Source: Nitrospirota bacterium | Lineage (GTDB): Bacteria > Nitrospirota > Thermodesulfovibrionia > Thermodesulfovibrionales > SM23-35 | Length of the DNA: 8,520 bases | Reading direction: 5' to 3' | Assembly (NCBI GenBank): GCA_018262395.1 | Contig: JAGSYM010000030.1 | Coordinates: 1-8,520, forward strand | In this document: positions 1 to 6,323 of the stretch, in pieces | Layout of the letters: every line of letters begins with the position of its first letter | Numbering within the stretch: the stretch's first letter is position 1 | Made by a program: the position numbers and the translations under genes | The notes under the pieces: model-generated | Databases searched by the model: none | What the model saw: only the letters and a program-made list of their open reading frames with translations | What the model was told of the DNA's origin: nothing

Positions 1-548
1 AGGTCCTGAAGAAGGAGCGTCCAGCCGCCAAGGCCGGCCTCTGTAGCATCATAGATATTATTTATCGGATCATTGTCATTAAAGATAAGTACTGAAATCT
101 GCGCTGCCGGTATGGGATTCTGATGCACCCTGACCGTGACCGCAGCCGTCTGGTTAGTCGCAACCATGGCTCCGCTGAGCGAAAAGCCCGCACCAGGGAG
201 GACCGTCAGATAGTACTTGTTTGCAGGGTCATAAGAAGGGCATGCCGCAGTATTAATCGTAACACTGTCCGTGCCGGTACCCGTGCAGACCACTGGAGCA
301 TGGCTCTTGTGAATGCTGAGCCCTATGCTGTCAGGCACCCTGACGCCCGGAGGGCTCTGCACGGTATTGTCCTCTTCAAGGAGCCAGCGGAAGCCTCCTA
401 CCGTCACGTTACAGGTGTTCGCTGCATCGCACCCTATGACATCCAGTGTAAATCCTTCTGCCTCCGGTTGAAACGCAGGACCTGCCAGCAGAAAAAGCAG
501 GGCCAATCCGGTAAATACGGACAATGAATACTTCTTCTTATGTCGCAT
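1..548 (-). CDS. Secreted protein with SdrD B-like domain, N-terminal part (runs off window)
   Basis: Reading the minus strand from ATG at 548 gives 182 codons without a stop up to the window edge, so the C-terminal part is missing. A strong ribosome site (GAAAGGGGG) lies just upstream of the ATG. The protein starts MRHKKKYSLSVFTG, followed by a hydrophobic stretch and an alanine-glycine site, a typical Sec signal peptide. Mature residues from about 28 on are beta-rich with several cysteines (for example GCDAANTCNV), which could form disulfides after export. Near residues 160-182 the pattern VLIFNDNDPINN, then EAGLGGWTLLLQD, matches the start of SdrD B-like or Cna-B-like domains, which are immunoglobulin-like modules of large surface or secreted proteins. 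The whole protein is therefore probably long and extracellular or cell-surface. Its binding partner cannot be read from this part. The export call is firm and the domain call is good. Confidence 0.8.
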   Translation of the reverse strand, partial: MRHKKKYSLSVFTGLALLFLLAGPAFQPEAEGFTLDVIGCDAANTCNVTVGGFRWLLEEDNTVQSPPGVRVPDSIGLSIHKSHAPVVCTGTGTDSVTINTAACPSYDPANKYYLTVLPGAGFSLSGAMVATNQTAAVTVRVHQNPIPAAQISVLIFNDNDPINNIYDATEAGLGGWTLLLQD

Positions 549-588
549 AAGAAATTCCCCCTTTCAGGATAACGCATATATTTTGTCT

Positions 589-609
589 AAAAAAACGGGT
601 CCTTTTTTT
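589..609 (-). terminator. Weak A:T hairpin, possible terminator after the small Cys-rich gene
   Basis: Seven A residues (589-595), a 7-base GC-rich loop and seven T residues (603-609) form an A:T hairpin about 20 bases past the stop codon of the 630-803 gene. The minus-strand transcript would carry a U-tract. The stem lacks G:C pairs, so termination may be inefficient. Confidence 0.3.
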
Positions 610-629
610 CATATAATCAATTCCTCCAC

Positions 630-803
630 TCATAGATTTCCATAATCCTTTATATGTTTCTTATAGATGTCACATTCTTCATAATTCCCTCCGCAATACG
701 TAATAACCTTATCCGAAGCATGACTATTCATTTGCGAGCAATAGCATTCCTCGAAGGGCTCTTTGATAAAGGGACATTTGGTCTTATCACATTTTTTTTT
801 CAT
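630..803 (-). CDS. Small six-cysteine protein, 57 residues
   Basis: Minus-strand frame from ATG at 803 to TGA at 630, preceded by an AAGGA ribosome site at normal spacing. The protein begins MKKKCDKTKCPFIKEPFEE, and its cysteines lie at residues 5, 10, 20, 22, 37 and 44. Visible motifs are CX4CPF, CYC and YCGGNYEEC, ending in a lysine-rich helix. There is no signal peptide or membrane segment, so it is probably cytoplasmic. The spacing of the cysteines suggests a metal site (zinc or iron-sulfur) or redox thiols, but I cannot name the family. The gene lies 81 bases upstream of the SdrD B-like gene on the same strand, so co-transcription is possible, although a weak hairpin lies between them. 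It is real rather than chance because the ribosome site, the compact cysteine pattern and the codon use agree. Confidence 0.65.
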   Translation of the reverse strand: MKKKCDKTKCPFIKEPFEECYCSQMNSHASDKVITYCGGNYEECDIYKKHIKDYGNL

Positions 804-934
804 AATTTTTCCTTGTAATCAAATTACATACTTTCACAAGAACAATGCCACTATGAAAAAAAATTAATAAATATATTTCTTCTTTTAAATCGGTTAGTTA
901 CAGGCAAAATGATTCTGAGCGTGGTTTTGTACCC

Positions 935-981
935 TGTGCCATGACACACACTTGCCTGACACACTATTGTGCCATGACGCA
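935..981. promoter_or_regulatory. Pair of operator-like imperfect palindromes, 33 bp apart
   Basis: TGTGCCATGACACA at 935-948 and TGTGCCATGACGCA at 968-981 share 13 of 14 bases. Each is an imperfect palindrome around a central CATG. Their starts are 33 bp apart, about three DNA turns, so two bound dimers would lie on one face. CAGGCAA (901-907), GCCTGA (954-959) and TCAGGC (985-990) add further inverted pairs around them. The sites lie in an AT-rich gap upstream of the small Cys-rich gene. The spacing differs from the CRP consensus (six rather than eight bases between TGTG and CACA). The regulator is unknown. Confidence 0.35.
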
Positions 982-1031
982 CTTTCAGGCGTTACTTGTG
1001 GTTAATCCAATAAATGCGTTTTAATTCATAT

Positions 1032-1288
1032 TATTCATAAATTTTCTACAAATCGTCCTGGAACAAGGCGGGATAGAGTATTTGAGCGGATTCTTTTTCC
1101 GACCTGCCGGCCGGCAGGCAGGCAGGCATTCCGACAGCATGTTTCTTTAGTATCAAGAGGCAAAAGTCCCGGAGCGCAGCGAGAATGTCCTCCCTGGCGG
1201 ATTCGCTCGCCCCGGCGAGTCGCTGAGGAGACCGAGGCGAAGGCTCGCATGTTCTCTTCCGGTTTGTTCTCGACATGATTTATGAATA
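1032..1288. repeat. GC-rich block bounded by 11-bp inverted repeats (possible MITE-like insertion)
   Basis: TATTCATAAAT at 1032-1042 is repeated exactly inverted as ATTTATGAATA at 1278-1288. Between them lies about 235 bases of clearly GC-richer DNA than the AT-rich flanks. An open frame of 76 codons (1276 to 1046, minus) spans almost the whole block, but it has no recognisable domain, lacks a convincing ribosome site and runs through the palindromic repeat at 1101-1128, so I do not call it a gene. No clear target-site duplication is visible. The block could be a small non-autonomous element or a remnant of foreign DNA. The ends are AT-rich, so the match could also be chance. Confidence 0.35.
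1101..1128. repeat. Palindromic CCTGCCGGCCGGCAGG repeat with GGCA tandem tail
   Basis: A perfect 16-bp palindrome (1103-1118) is followed by further GGCA units to about 1127. Read on the minus strand it encodes CLPAGRQ or PACLPAGR depending on frame. From memory, such 'LPAGRQ' palindromes are scattered in intergenic and coding DNA of many uncultured bacteria and act like a tiny mobile or selfish repeat. That general point is recall, not shown here. Confidence 0.6.
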
Positions 1289-1325
1289 TCTGGATTAAGA
1301 GAAAAATAACGGGGAAACCTGAATA

Positions 1326-1397
1326 AAAAGCCTTATCTGTGCCACCTTTGCAAGATATCGATGCCTCACAGGGTGGATATTTTCATGACAGGCTTTT
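1326..1397 (-). terminator. Branched terminator-like structure downstream of the response-regulator gene
   Basis: AAAAGCCT (1326-1333) pairs exactly with AGGCTTTT (1390-1397). Inside it, CTGTG (1337-1341) can pair with CACAG (1367-1371), or alternatively CCACC with GGTGG. On the minus strand the structure closes with GGCTTTTTATT, giving a short U-tract. It lies 79-150 bases past the stop codon of the regulator and probably ends the kinase-regulator transcript. The long interior makes it less typical than a simple hairpin. Confidence 0.4.
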
Positions 1398-1475
1398 GGA
1401 CATCTTCAGGGGTCAGATTGGGGGATTATAAAGATAGTTTTTTCAGAGGTCTCCGTTGTAATAGCAGTGTTTGGG

Positions 1476-3182
1476 TTAATCGCCTTCAGGTATGTTCAGG
1501 TCCTCTATCTTACGGTATATAGTCCGCCTGCTGATACCAAGAAGGCGCGCGGCCTTTGTCTTGTTGCCCCCTGTTTTCTTAAGGGCATCCTGGATCATAC
1601 CAGCTTCATCACCCTCTGCCTCAGGAGATGAGGCAGACTGGTCTGCTCTCCGGGCATGGAGTTCATGAGGAAGATTGTCAGTACTTATAAGACTGTTACT
1701 CCGGCATACGACAAAGGCATGTTCCAGGGAATGCTCAAGCTCACGGACATTCCCCGGCCAGGAATAATTCATGAAAATTTCGAGCACCTCAGGGGAAACA
1801 CCCTTTATCTGCTTATCAAACTTCTTATTTAATCTTTCGATAAAATGGCGGACAAGCAGGGGGATGTCTTCCGTATGCTTCCGCAAGGGAGGCAGCAGAA
1901 GCTCTACCACCTTCAGCCGGTAATAGAGGTCCTCCCTGAATTCACCTTTTTTCACTTTTTCATGCAGATCCTTATTCGTTGCAGCAACAACCCTTACATC
2001 TACTTTAACCGGAACAGAATCACCGACCCGTTCGAACTCCATCTCCTGAAGAACCCTGAGCAGTCGCAACTGTACACTAGGGGGAATGTCCCCGATCTCA
2101 TCAAGGAATATGGTCCCGCCATCAGCTCTCTGGAACCTCCCCAGCTTGTCATGAATCGCACCGGTAAATGCCCCCTTTACATGACCGAAAAGCTCGCTCT
2201 CAAGGAGGTTTTCCGGAAGGGCCGCGCAGTTCACCTTGACCAGTGGTCCGCTGCTCCTCTCACCGTGGTAATGGAGCGCATCAGCGACCAGCTCTTTCCC
2301 TGTGCCGCTTTCTCCCAGAACGAGTACGGTGGTCTGAAAGTCGGCAAGCTGCTCGATGAGGCTGTATACCCTTTGCATCGACTCGCTTTTTCCGATCATG
2401 GCATGAAACTGTCTGCGTTCTTCCCTTTCCTGTTCGAGTGCGCTGATACGCGTCTCATCACGTATGATCATGACTACACCTGAAAATTTTCCCTGTTTGT
2501 CAAGAAGCGGCCAGGTCGATATATTGACGATCTGCCGTGGACGGTCCCTGTGCTGACATTCGACGCGGCCAAAGTCTACCGGCTCTTTCTTTTCGAGGGT
2601 CGCGGTGATGGCAGCGATGCACTTTTTTTGACAACCGGTCTGTATGAGCTGCATCGGACCTCCCCCTGCATCTTCTTTGGAATAGCCGCATATGCCACGG
2701 ACCATGGCGTTCATCTCAATAATATGCATTGTCTTGTCCACCGTAAGAATACCGTCCTTGACGCTGCTGAAGATGGCTTCCAGGTTCAAGCGGTACTTCT
2801 CTTTCTCATCCAGGACCTGCTTATGCTTCAGGGCCACCTGAGAAATATGCACCAGCGCATTCTGTGTTATTGGTTTTGCTATATAGTCAAACGCCCCCAG
2901 CCGAACGGATTCCGAAGCTGTCTCGACCGTAGGGTAACCGGTAATAACAATAAAAGGACACTCGATCCGCCTTGCCTTTGCCTCTTTCAGCAAGTCCATG
3001 CCGGTCTTGTCACCCAGTATGATGTCTGAAAAAATTATGTCGTAGTCCGCTCCTTCGAGCCGGCCAACGGCTTCTTCAAAGTTTTTTGCAGTCGTAACCT
3101 CATGGCCTTCCTCGGAAAGGAAACTCTCAAAGGTGTAACGTATGCTCTCTTCATCGTCGACAACCAGGATCTTTGCGGTCAT
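1476..3182 (-). CDS. Sigma54-dependent response regulator (REC-PAS-AAA+-Fis HTH)
   Basis: A 568-residue NtrC-type activator. The receiver domain (1-120) has the acidic pair D9-D10, phospho-acceptor D53, T81 and K103. A PAS domain follows (about 131-250) with cysteines 184, 188 and 209 in a CX3C...C arrangement. The AAA+ domain (about 262-500) has Walker A GESGTGKE (290-297), the sigma54-contacting GAFTGA loop (337-342), Walker B with TIFLDE (357-362) and the FREDLYYRL segment. A Fis-type helix-turn-helix ends the protein (about 535-562). It should bind enhancer sites and use ATP to open sigma54 promoters when phosphorylated by the adjacent kinase. The chosen ATG (3182) lies one base after the kinase stop, with GAGGGG four bases upstream inside the last kinase codons, which suggests translational coupling. 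An ATG four codons earlier (3194) overlaps the kinase end and has no ribosome site. Targets are unknown. The PAS domain, unusual in classic NtrC, suggests a second cytoplasmic input. Confidence 0.95.
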   Translation of the reverse strand: MTAKILVVDDEESIRYTFESFLSEEGHEVTTAKNFEEAVGRLEGADYDIIFSDIILGDKTGMDLLKEAKARRIECPFIVITGYPTVETASESVRLGAFDYIAKPITQNALVHISQVALKHKQVLDEKEKYRLNLEAIFSSVKDGILTVDKTMHIIEMNAMVRGICGYSKEDAGGGPMQLIQTGCQKKCIAAITATLEKKEPVDFGRVECQHRDRPRQIVNISTWPLLDKQGKFSGVVMIIRDETRISALEQEREERRQFHAMIGKSESMQRVYSLIEQLADFQTTVLVLGESGTGKELVADALHYHGERSSGPLVKVNCAALPENLLESELFGHVKGAFTGAIHDKLGRFQRADGGTIFLDEIGDIPPSVQLRLLRVLQEMEFERVGDSVPVKVDVRVVAATNKDLHEKVKKGEFREDLYYRLKVVELLLPPLRKHTEDIPLLVRHFIERLNKKFDKQIKGVSPEVLEIFMNYSWPGNVRELEHSLEHAFVVCRSNSLISTDNLPHELHARRADQSASSPEAEGDEAGMIQDALKKTGGNKTKAARLLGISRRTIYRKIEDLNIPEGD

Positions 3183-3183
3183 A

Positions 3184-5775
3184 TCACCCCTCATACGCAG
3201 GGAGAAGCACCCTCACCCGTGTATACAGCCCTTCCCTGCTCTCGATCTCTATTTTACCACCATGATCGCTGATAATGCCGTGGCTGATGCTGAGTCCGAG
3301 ACCGGTACCTATATTCACCGCTTTTGTAGTAAAGAAAGGGTTCATCGCTTTCTCTATCACATCTTTGGGGATTCCGGTGCCATGGTCTTCAAAAACCAGG
3401 CATACATACCGCTGGCCGTCAGCGATTTTTTCCTCCCCGCGGATGATAAGAACCTTGTCGGGGTCTGCCTGAGGATATTTCTCATTCAGCGCATAGCGGG
3501 CGTTATTGATGATATTCAGAAATACCTGCTGCAGCTGCTGAGGATGGGCCCTGATCTTCGGCAGTCCTTCAGGCAAAAGTATCGTCAGACCGATTGCATT
3601 CTTCTTCAGATGCACTTCGGTAAGAGAAAGGGTGTCAAGGAGGACTGCAGAGACAGGCACGGGGACTTTCTCTTCTTTTCTTTCCCGCGCAAAGGAGAGG
3701 AGGCTCTTCACAATAAATGCTACCCGTTCCCCCTCTTTGATAATCCGCTCTGACACGTCACGCTCACGGCTCCCCTCTTGTGTCCTGTTCCTCAATATCT
3801 GGGCATAATTGATAATGCCGTTTATCGGGTTGTTGATCTCATGCGCAACGCCGGCCGCCAGTTCACCGATCGACGCCAGATGGTTCGCCCTCATCCTCTG
3901 GGCCTGCATCAATACCTTCTCGGTGATATCCGTACTGACCTCCATAACGCTTTTCACCTTTCCCTGTATATCCTTGATGGGATAGGCCCTGGATGACCAA
4001 AGCCTCCCGTCAGGGGTGGATATCTCGGCAACTCCGGGCTCGCCGGTGGAGAAACTCTTGACGACCGGACAATCATTACAGGGTATTTTCTGGCCGTGCC
4101 ACAGGGTATAGCAGTAGTGGTCGGTTATATCGACTTCATCTTTTAGCAGCGGAGCGAGCGCTACCCGGTTGACCCACAATACTTTAAGGTCTGGCGACAT
4201 AAGCACGAGTCTGTCCGGAATCACATTCAGCAAGGTATTAAACTCCTGGGAAAGCTCCCGGAACTTCTGCTCGCTCGATTGAAGGGCCTTTGCTGTCTGC
4301 TGATGCTTCAATGCCTCTGCATGCAGATTATCCACGGCTGAGGCAAGCTCTTCAGTACGTTTGCTGACCAATACCTCAAGCTGCTCCTTATAAGCCTGCA
4401 ATTCCTCTTCCGCCTTCTTGCGCTTGGTAATATTGGTGAACGATGCCATAATGCATATCGGTTTTCCATCATTGTCTATTACCAGATGCGCGGACAATTC
4501 AACAGGGAAAAGTGACCCGTCCTTCTTTCTGGCAATCCGTTCCCCGGTCCATAAGCCGCTGCTTCTTATCGCATGCAACACCTCGCTGACTTCCTCAGCG
4601 GACCTCCCCAGGATAGTCGCCGGCTTTCCGAGCAACTCCTCTTTGCTGTATCCCCAAAGCGTGACAAGAGCCTGGTTAACATAGGTAATGTTACCGTCGA
4701 GATCACCGATGCCCATAGGGTTTATCGACGACTCAATAGCACTTTCTTTCACCTTAAGCACCTCGGCTGTCCTTTTCTGTTCCGAGATATCGCGGGAAAC
4801 ATGGACACATCCCTGCAGGGCGCCATCATCGTCATACAGGGGAGAGACGCTCACAAGGTAAAAGGCATCGAGGGTCTTCTCATACAGCTCAAGGGTATGT
4901 TCCTTTCCGTCCAGCATCATCTTCGCATGGGGGCAGGAAGCGACCGGCATCTCAGAAGTATGAAAAACCGCGTGGCATTTTTGCCCGAGAATTTCCCGGG
5001 GCTTGCGGCCCATCTTATCTGCCATGGCTTTGTTTACGCGGGTTATGCGGTGGTCCTTATCGATGACCGCAATGAGGTCAGGGATAACATCAAAGGTATG
5101 CTCCCATTCAGTTTTTGCATGGACAATTGCCTTCTCAAACTTCATCTTTTGGTGCTCCCGGAAGAGGAGCCCTGCTATTGCAACAGAAAGGATCGCAATC
5201 CAGGATGCAATCATCCCCGAGAAGAGTCTGTTCGTATTGACATCATTGCTATTTGCAAGGGCTTCAATCTTATCATCAATGCCATTCGCCTTTATAAGGA
5301 ATTCACTATAGACTGCGTTCAACTTCAGGTCAATGCCCGATGACTGCGCTTCAAGACCTTTCAGAGCTCCTTCGCGGTATGAGTCAACCAAAACTCCGAG
5401 GTCCTTCACTTCTTCTCTGAGACCTGCATCCTCAAGGGGTTTTGTCCTGAGACCATAACTGGTGACCCCTCCGGCAAGCAACGTCTGTATCATCGCAGAC
5501 GCGTTGTTCACCCGCAACAGGCCCTCGGGGAGTTCTCTTGCAACGTTGCCTTCAATATGCTCTTCGATAATAAGATGGGCAATTGAGATTTCAAGCTGAA
5601 TCTCGTGGATAATTTCAGAATAAAGATGATTGAGGCGCCTCTGCTGGCCTATGTTCTCGGCAAAAAACATCAGACCGATCGAAAACAATCCCATGATGAA
5701 AACAATGACCGGCAACATCCAGCGGTAGTGCCTGCTTTTCTCTCTGTAAGACCCGTTTATCTGGTTATTTTTCAT
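3184..5775 (-). CDS. Membrane-bound triple-PAS sensor histidine kinase
   Basis: An 863-residue NtrB-like kinase. Transmembrane helices near 19-39 and 185-206 enclose a helical periplasmic domain of about 145 residues; its motif IAHLIIEEHIEGN recalls helical-bundle sensor domains of other bacterial kinases. Cytoplasmic PAS domains lie near 220-335, 345-455 and 508-620, with a charged coiled coil (about 452-508) between the second and third. PAS1 has C267 and C281-P, and PAS3 has C555, C566 and C569-P, possible redox or metal ligands. The phospho-acceptor is H645 in AHEINNP. The ATPase domain shows N757-N758, D797 of DHGTGI, F814-F815 and GTGLGL (823-828), so it should be active. It phosphorylates the regulator encoded immediately downstream. 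An in-frame TGA three codons before the ATG rules out a longer N-terminus; no clear ribosome site precedes this start. The signal sensed is unknown. Confidence 0.95.
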   Translation of the reverse strand: MKNNQINGSYREKSRHYRWMLPVIVFIMGLFSIGLMFFAENIGQQRRLNHLYSEIIHEIQLEISIAHLIIEEHIEGNVARELPEGLLRVNNASAMIQTLLAGGVTSYGLRTKPLEDAGLREEVKDLGVLVDSYREGALKGLEAQSSGIDLKLNAVYSEFLIKANGIDDKIEALANSNDVNTNRLFSGMIASWIAILSVAIAGLLFREHQKMKFEKAIVHAKTEWEHTFDVIPDLIAVIDKDHRITRVNKAMADKMGRKPREILGQKCHAVFHTSEMPVASCPHAKMMLDGKEHTLELYEKTLDAFYLVSVSPLYDDDGALQGCVHVSRDISEQKRTAEVLKVKESAIESSINPMGIGDLDGNITYVNQALVTLWGYSKEELLGKPATILGRSAEEVSEVLHAIRSSGLWTGERIARKKDGSLFPVELSAHLVIDNDGKPICIMASFTNITKRKKAEEELQAYKEQLEVLVSKRTEELASAVDNLHAEALKHQQTAKALQSSEQKFRELSQEFNTLLNVIPDRLVLMSPDLKVLWVNRVALAPLLKDEVDITDHYCYTLWHGQKIPCNDCPVVKSFSTGEPGVAEISTPDGRLWSSRAYPIKDIQGKVKSVMEVSTDITEKVLMQAQRMRANHLASIGELAAGVAHEINNPINGIINYAQILRNRTQEGSRERDVSERIIKEGERVAFIVKSLLSFARERKEEKVPVPVSAVLLDTLSLTEVHLKKNAIGLTILLPEGLPKIRAHPQQLQQVFLNIINNARYALNEKYPQADPDKVLIIRGEEKIADGQRYVCLVFEDHGTGIPKDVIEKAMNPFFTTKAVNIGTGLGLSISHGIISDHGGKIEIESREGLYTRVRVLLPAYEG

Positions 5776-5915
5776 TGCTGATCATTATGGGAAACAAGCG
5801 CATGAGGACTTACGTGACAGAGCCGTCTGAACTCTCAATGTTGTAATGACATGTGGACATACCCGAATATTTTCTTTCCCCGCCTCTCCGCAAAGGGTCG
5901 AATGAAAAAATTACC

Positions 5916-5962
5916 TGGTGGGCGATACTGGGTTCGAACCAGTGACCCCTGCCGTGTGAAGG
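5916..5962 (-). pseudogene. 3' fragment of tRNA-Val(CAC), probable att scar of a tRNA-integrated element
   Basis: Read on the minus strand: anticodon loop TTCACAC (5960-5954, anticodon CAC), stem strand GGCAG, variable loop GGGTC, a perfect T-arm (ACTGG, TTCGAAC, CCAGT), acceptor strand ATCGCCC and a genomic CCA (5918-5916). The 5' part is absent: the bases before the loop (ACACC) pair with GGCAG only at the two loop-proximal positions, and there is no D-arm or matching GGGCGAT. The fragment therefore begins at about the anticodon loop, a normal crossover point for tyrosine integrases. A T-run follows the CCA, as after a native tRNA gene. Such 3' pieces are left at the distal end of elements integrated in tRNA genes. 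By orientation the element would lie to the right, with the intact tRNA beyond 8520. Confidence 0.75.
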
Positions 5963-6031
5963 TGTCTCTGTTAACCCTTCGGGTTTATTGTATCTTTTTA
6001 AATCATTACAAATCAATTGTCTGAGTAAAAC

Positions 6032-6070
6032 AAAGGGAAAGGGGGTTCATGCCCTTTTCCCTTCTTTTTT
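6032..6070 (+). terminator. Strong intrinsic terminator
   Basis: A stem of AAGGGAAAGGG against CCCTTTTCCCTT, with one extra base, is followed by CTTTTTT on the plus strand. The minus-strand side carries TTTG TTTT, so it may work both ways. No plus-strand gene lies directly upstream, which is odd. It may end a minus-strand transcript from the repeat pair at 6116-6254, or be a leftover from the junction. Confidence 0.65.
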
Positions 6071-6115
6071 GCCTGTCTACTATACAAAAAGTATACAGTG
6101 GGGCTTTGCGTGATA

Positions 6116-6172
6116 CACCTCCAACTAAACGCGTTTCAAAAAGATGAAACGGTGAGGTATGCCGGAAGAAAT
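6116..6172 (+). repeat. Dispersed structured repeat, copy A
   Basis: A 57-base unit that matches copy C (7324-7379) at 54 of 56 positions and copy B (6198-6254) at 31 of the first 40. It contains the hairpin GTTTCA, loop AAAAGA, TGAAAC, then GCCGGAAGAAA. Read on the minus strand one frame gives HLFETRLVGGV, which I recall seeing in short predicted proteins of uncultured bacteria and which would reflect the repeat rather than a gene. Strand is given by convention only. Confidence 0.7.
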
Positions 6173-6197
6173 ATGCTTGCAGGCAGGATGCAAAAAA

Positions 6198-6254
6198 CAC
6201 CGACTACTCAACGTGTTTCACAAAGGTGCAACGCTGAAGATTTACCGGAGAAAT
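6198..6254 (+). repeat. Dispersed structured repeat, copy B (diverged), with extra GNRA hairpin
   Basis: A diverged copy in tandem with copy A, 25 bases after it. Differences partly keep the hairpin: C24-G29 and G16-C37 (repeat numbering) become pairs in B, and C17-G36 becomes U-G, while one stem pair is lost. A second hairpin follows at 6242-6263: TTACC with GGTAA outside, GGA with TCC inside, closed by a GAAA tetraloop. Sequence drift with partial retention of folding hints at a structured RNA. Confidence 0.6.
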
Positions 6255-6275
6255 CCGCGGTAACGATAAAAACGT

Positions 6276-6304
6276 GAGAGCCCCGGATTATCCGGGGCCT
6301 TCTC
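6276..6304 (-). terminator. Intrinsic terminator of the small secreted-protein gene
   Basis: An 8-bp G:C-rich stem, GCCCCGGA (6280-6287) with TCCGGGGC (6291-6298) around a TTA loop, can be extended by GAGA and TCTC. On the minus strand it is followed by CTCTCACGTTTTTATC, a slightly distant U-tract. It starts about 20 bases past the stop codon of the gene at 6324-6749, so it most likely ends that transcript. Confidence 0.7.
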
Positions 6305-6323
6305 TAAACGGGGCATATTGTAC

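Noticed and set aside
123..527. Plus-strand frame of 134 codons
   Set aside because: It is the antisense of the exported SdrD B-like protein, which has the better start, signal peptide and domain; the plus frame is arginine-rich and featureless.
951..957. TGACACACACTTGCC near 943 as a plus-strand sigma54 promoter
   Set aside because: The -24 GG is changed to GA, the spacing is one base short, and no plus-strand gene follows.
935..981. Reading the TGTG...CACA palindromes as CRP sites
   Set aside because: CRP half sites are separated by six bases within TGTGA-N6-TCACA, giving eight between TGTG and CACA; here there are six.
1845..3029. Plus-strand open frames at 1845-2483 and 2550-3029
   Set aside because: They are antisense to the intact sigma54 activator; no domain or expression signal.
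3142..5343. Long plus-strand open frames (for example 3142-3753 and 4573-5343) opposite the kinase
   Set aside because: They are antisense to a kinase with every catalytic motif intact, have no recognisable domains and lack ribosome sites.
6104..6112. ACGCAAAGC on the minus strand, resembling part of the c-di-GMP-I riboswitch core
   Set aside because: Only this short match is present; the tetraloop receptor and the following conserved stem are absent, and the same position next to repeat copy C lacks it.
5810..6200. Minus-strand frames at 5810-6016 and 6006-6200
   Set aside because: The first runs through the tRNA fragment and a hairpin, the second through repeat copy A and a terminator; neither has a ribosome site or a protein-like composition.
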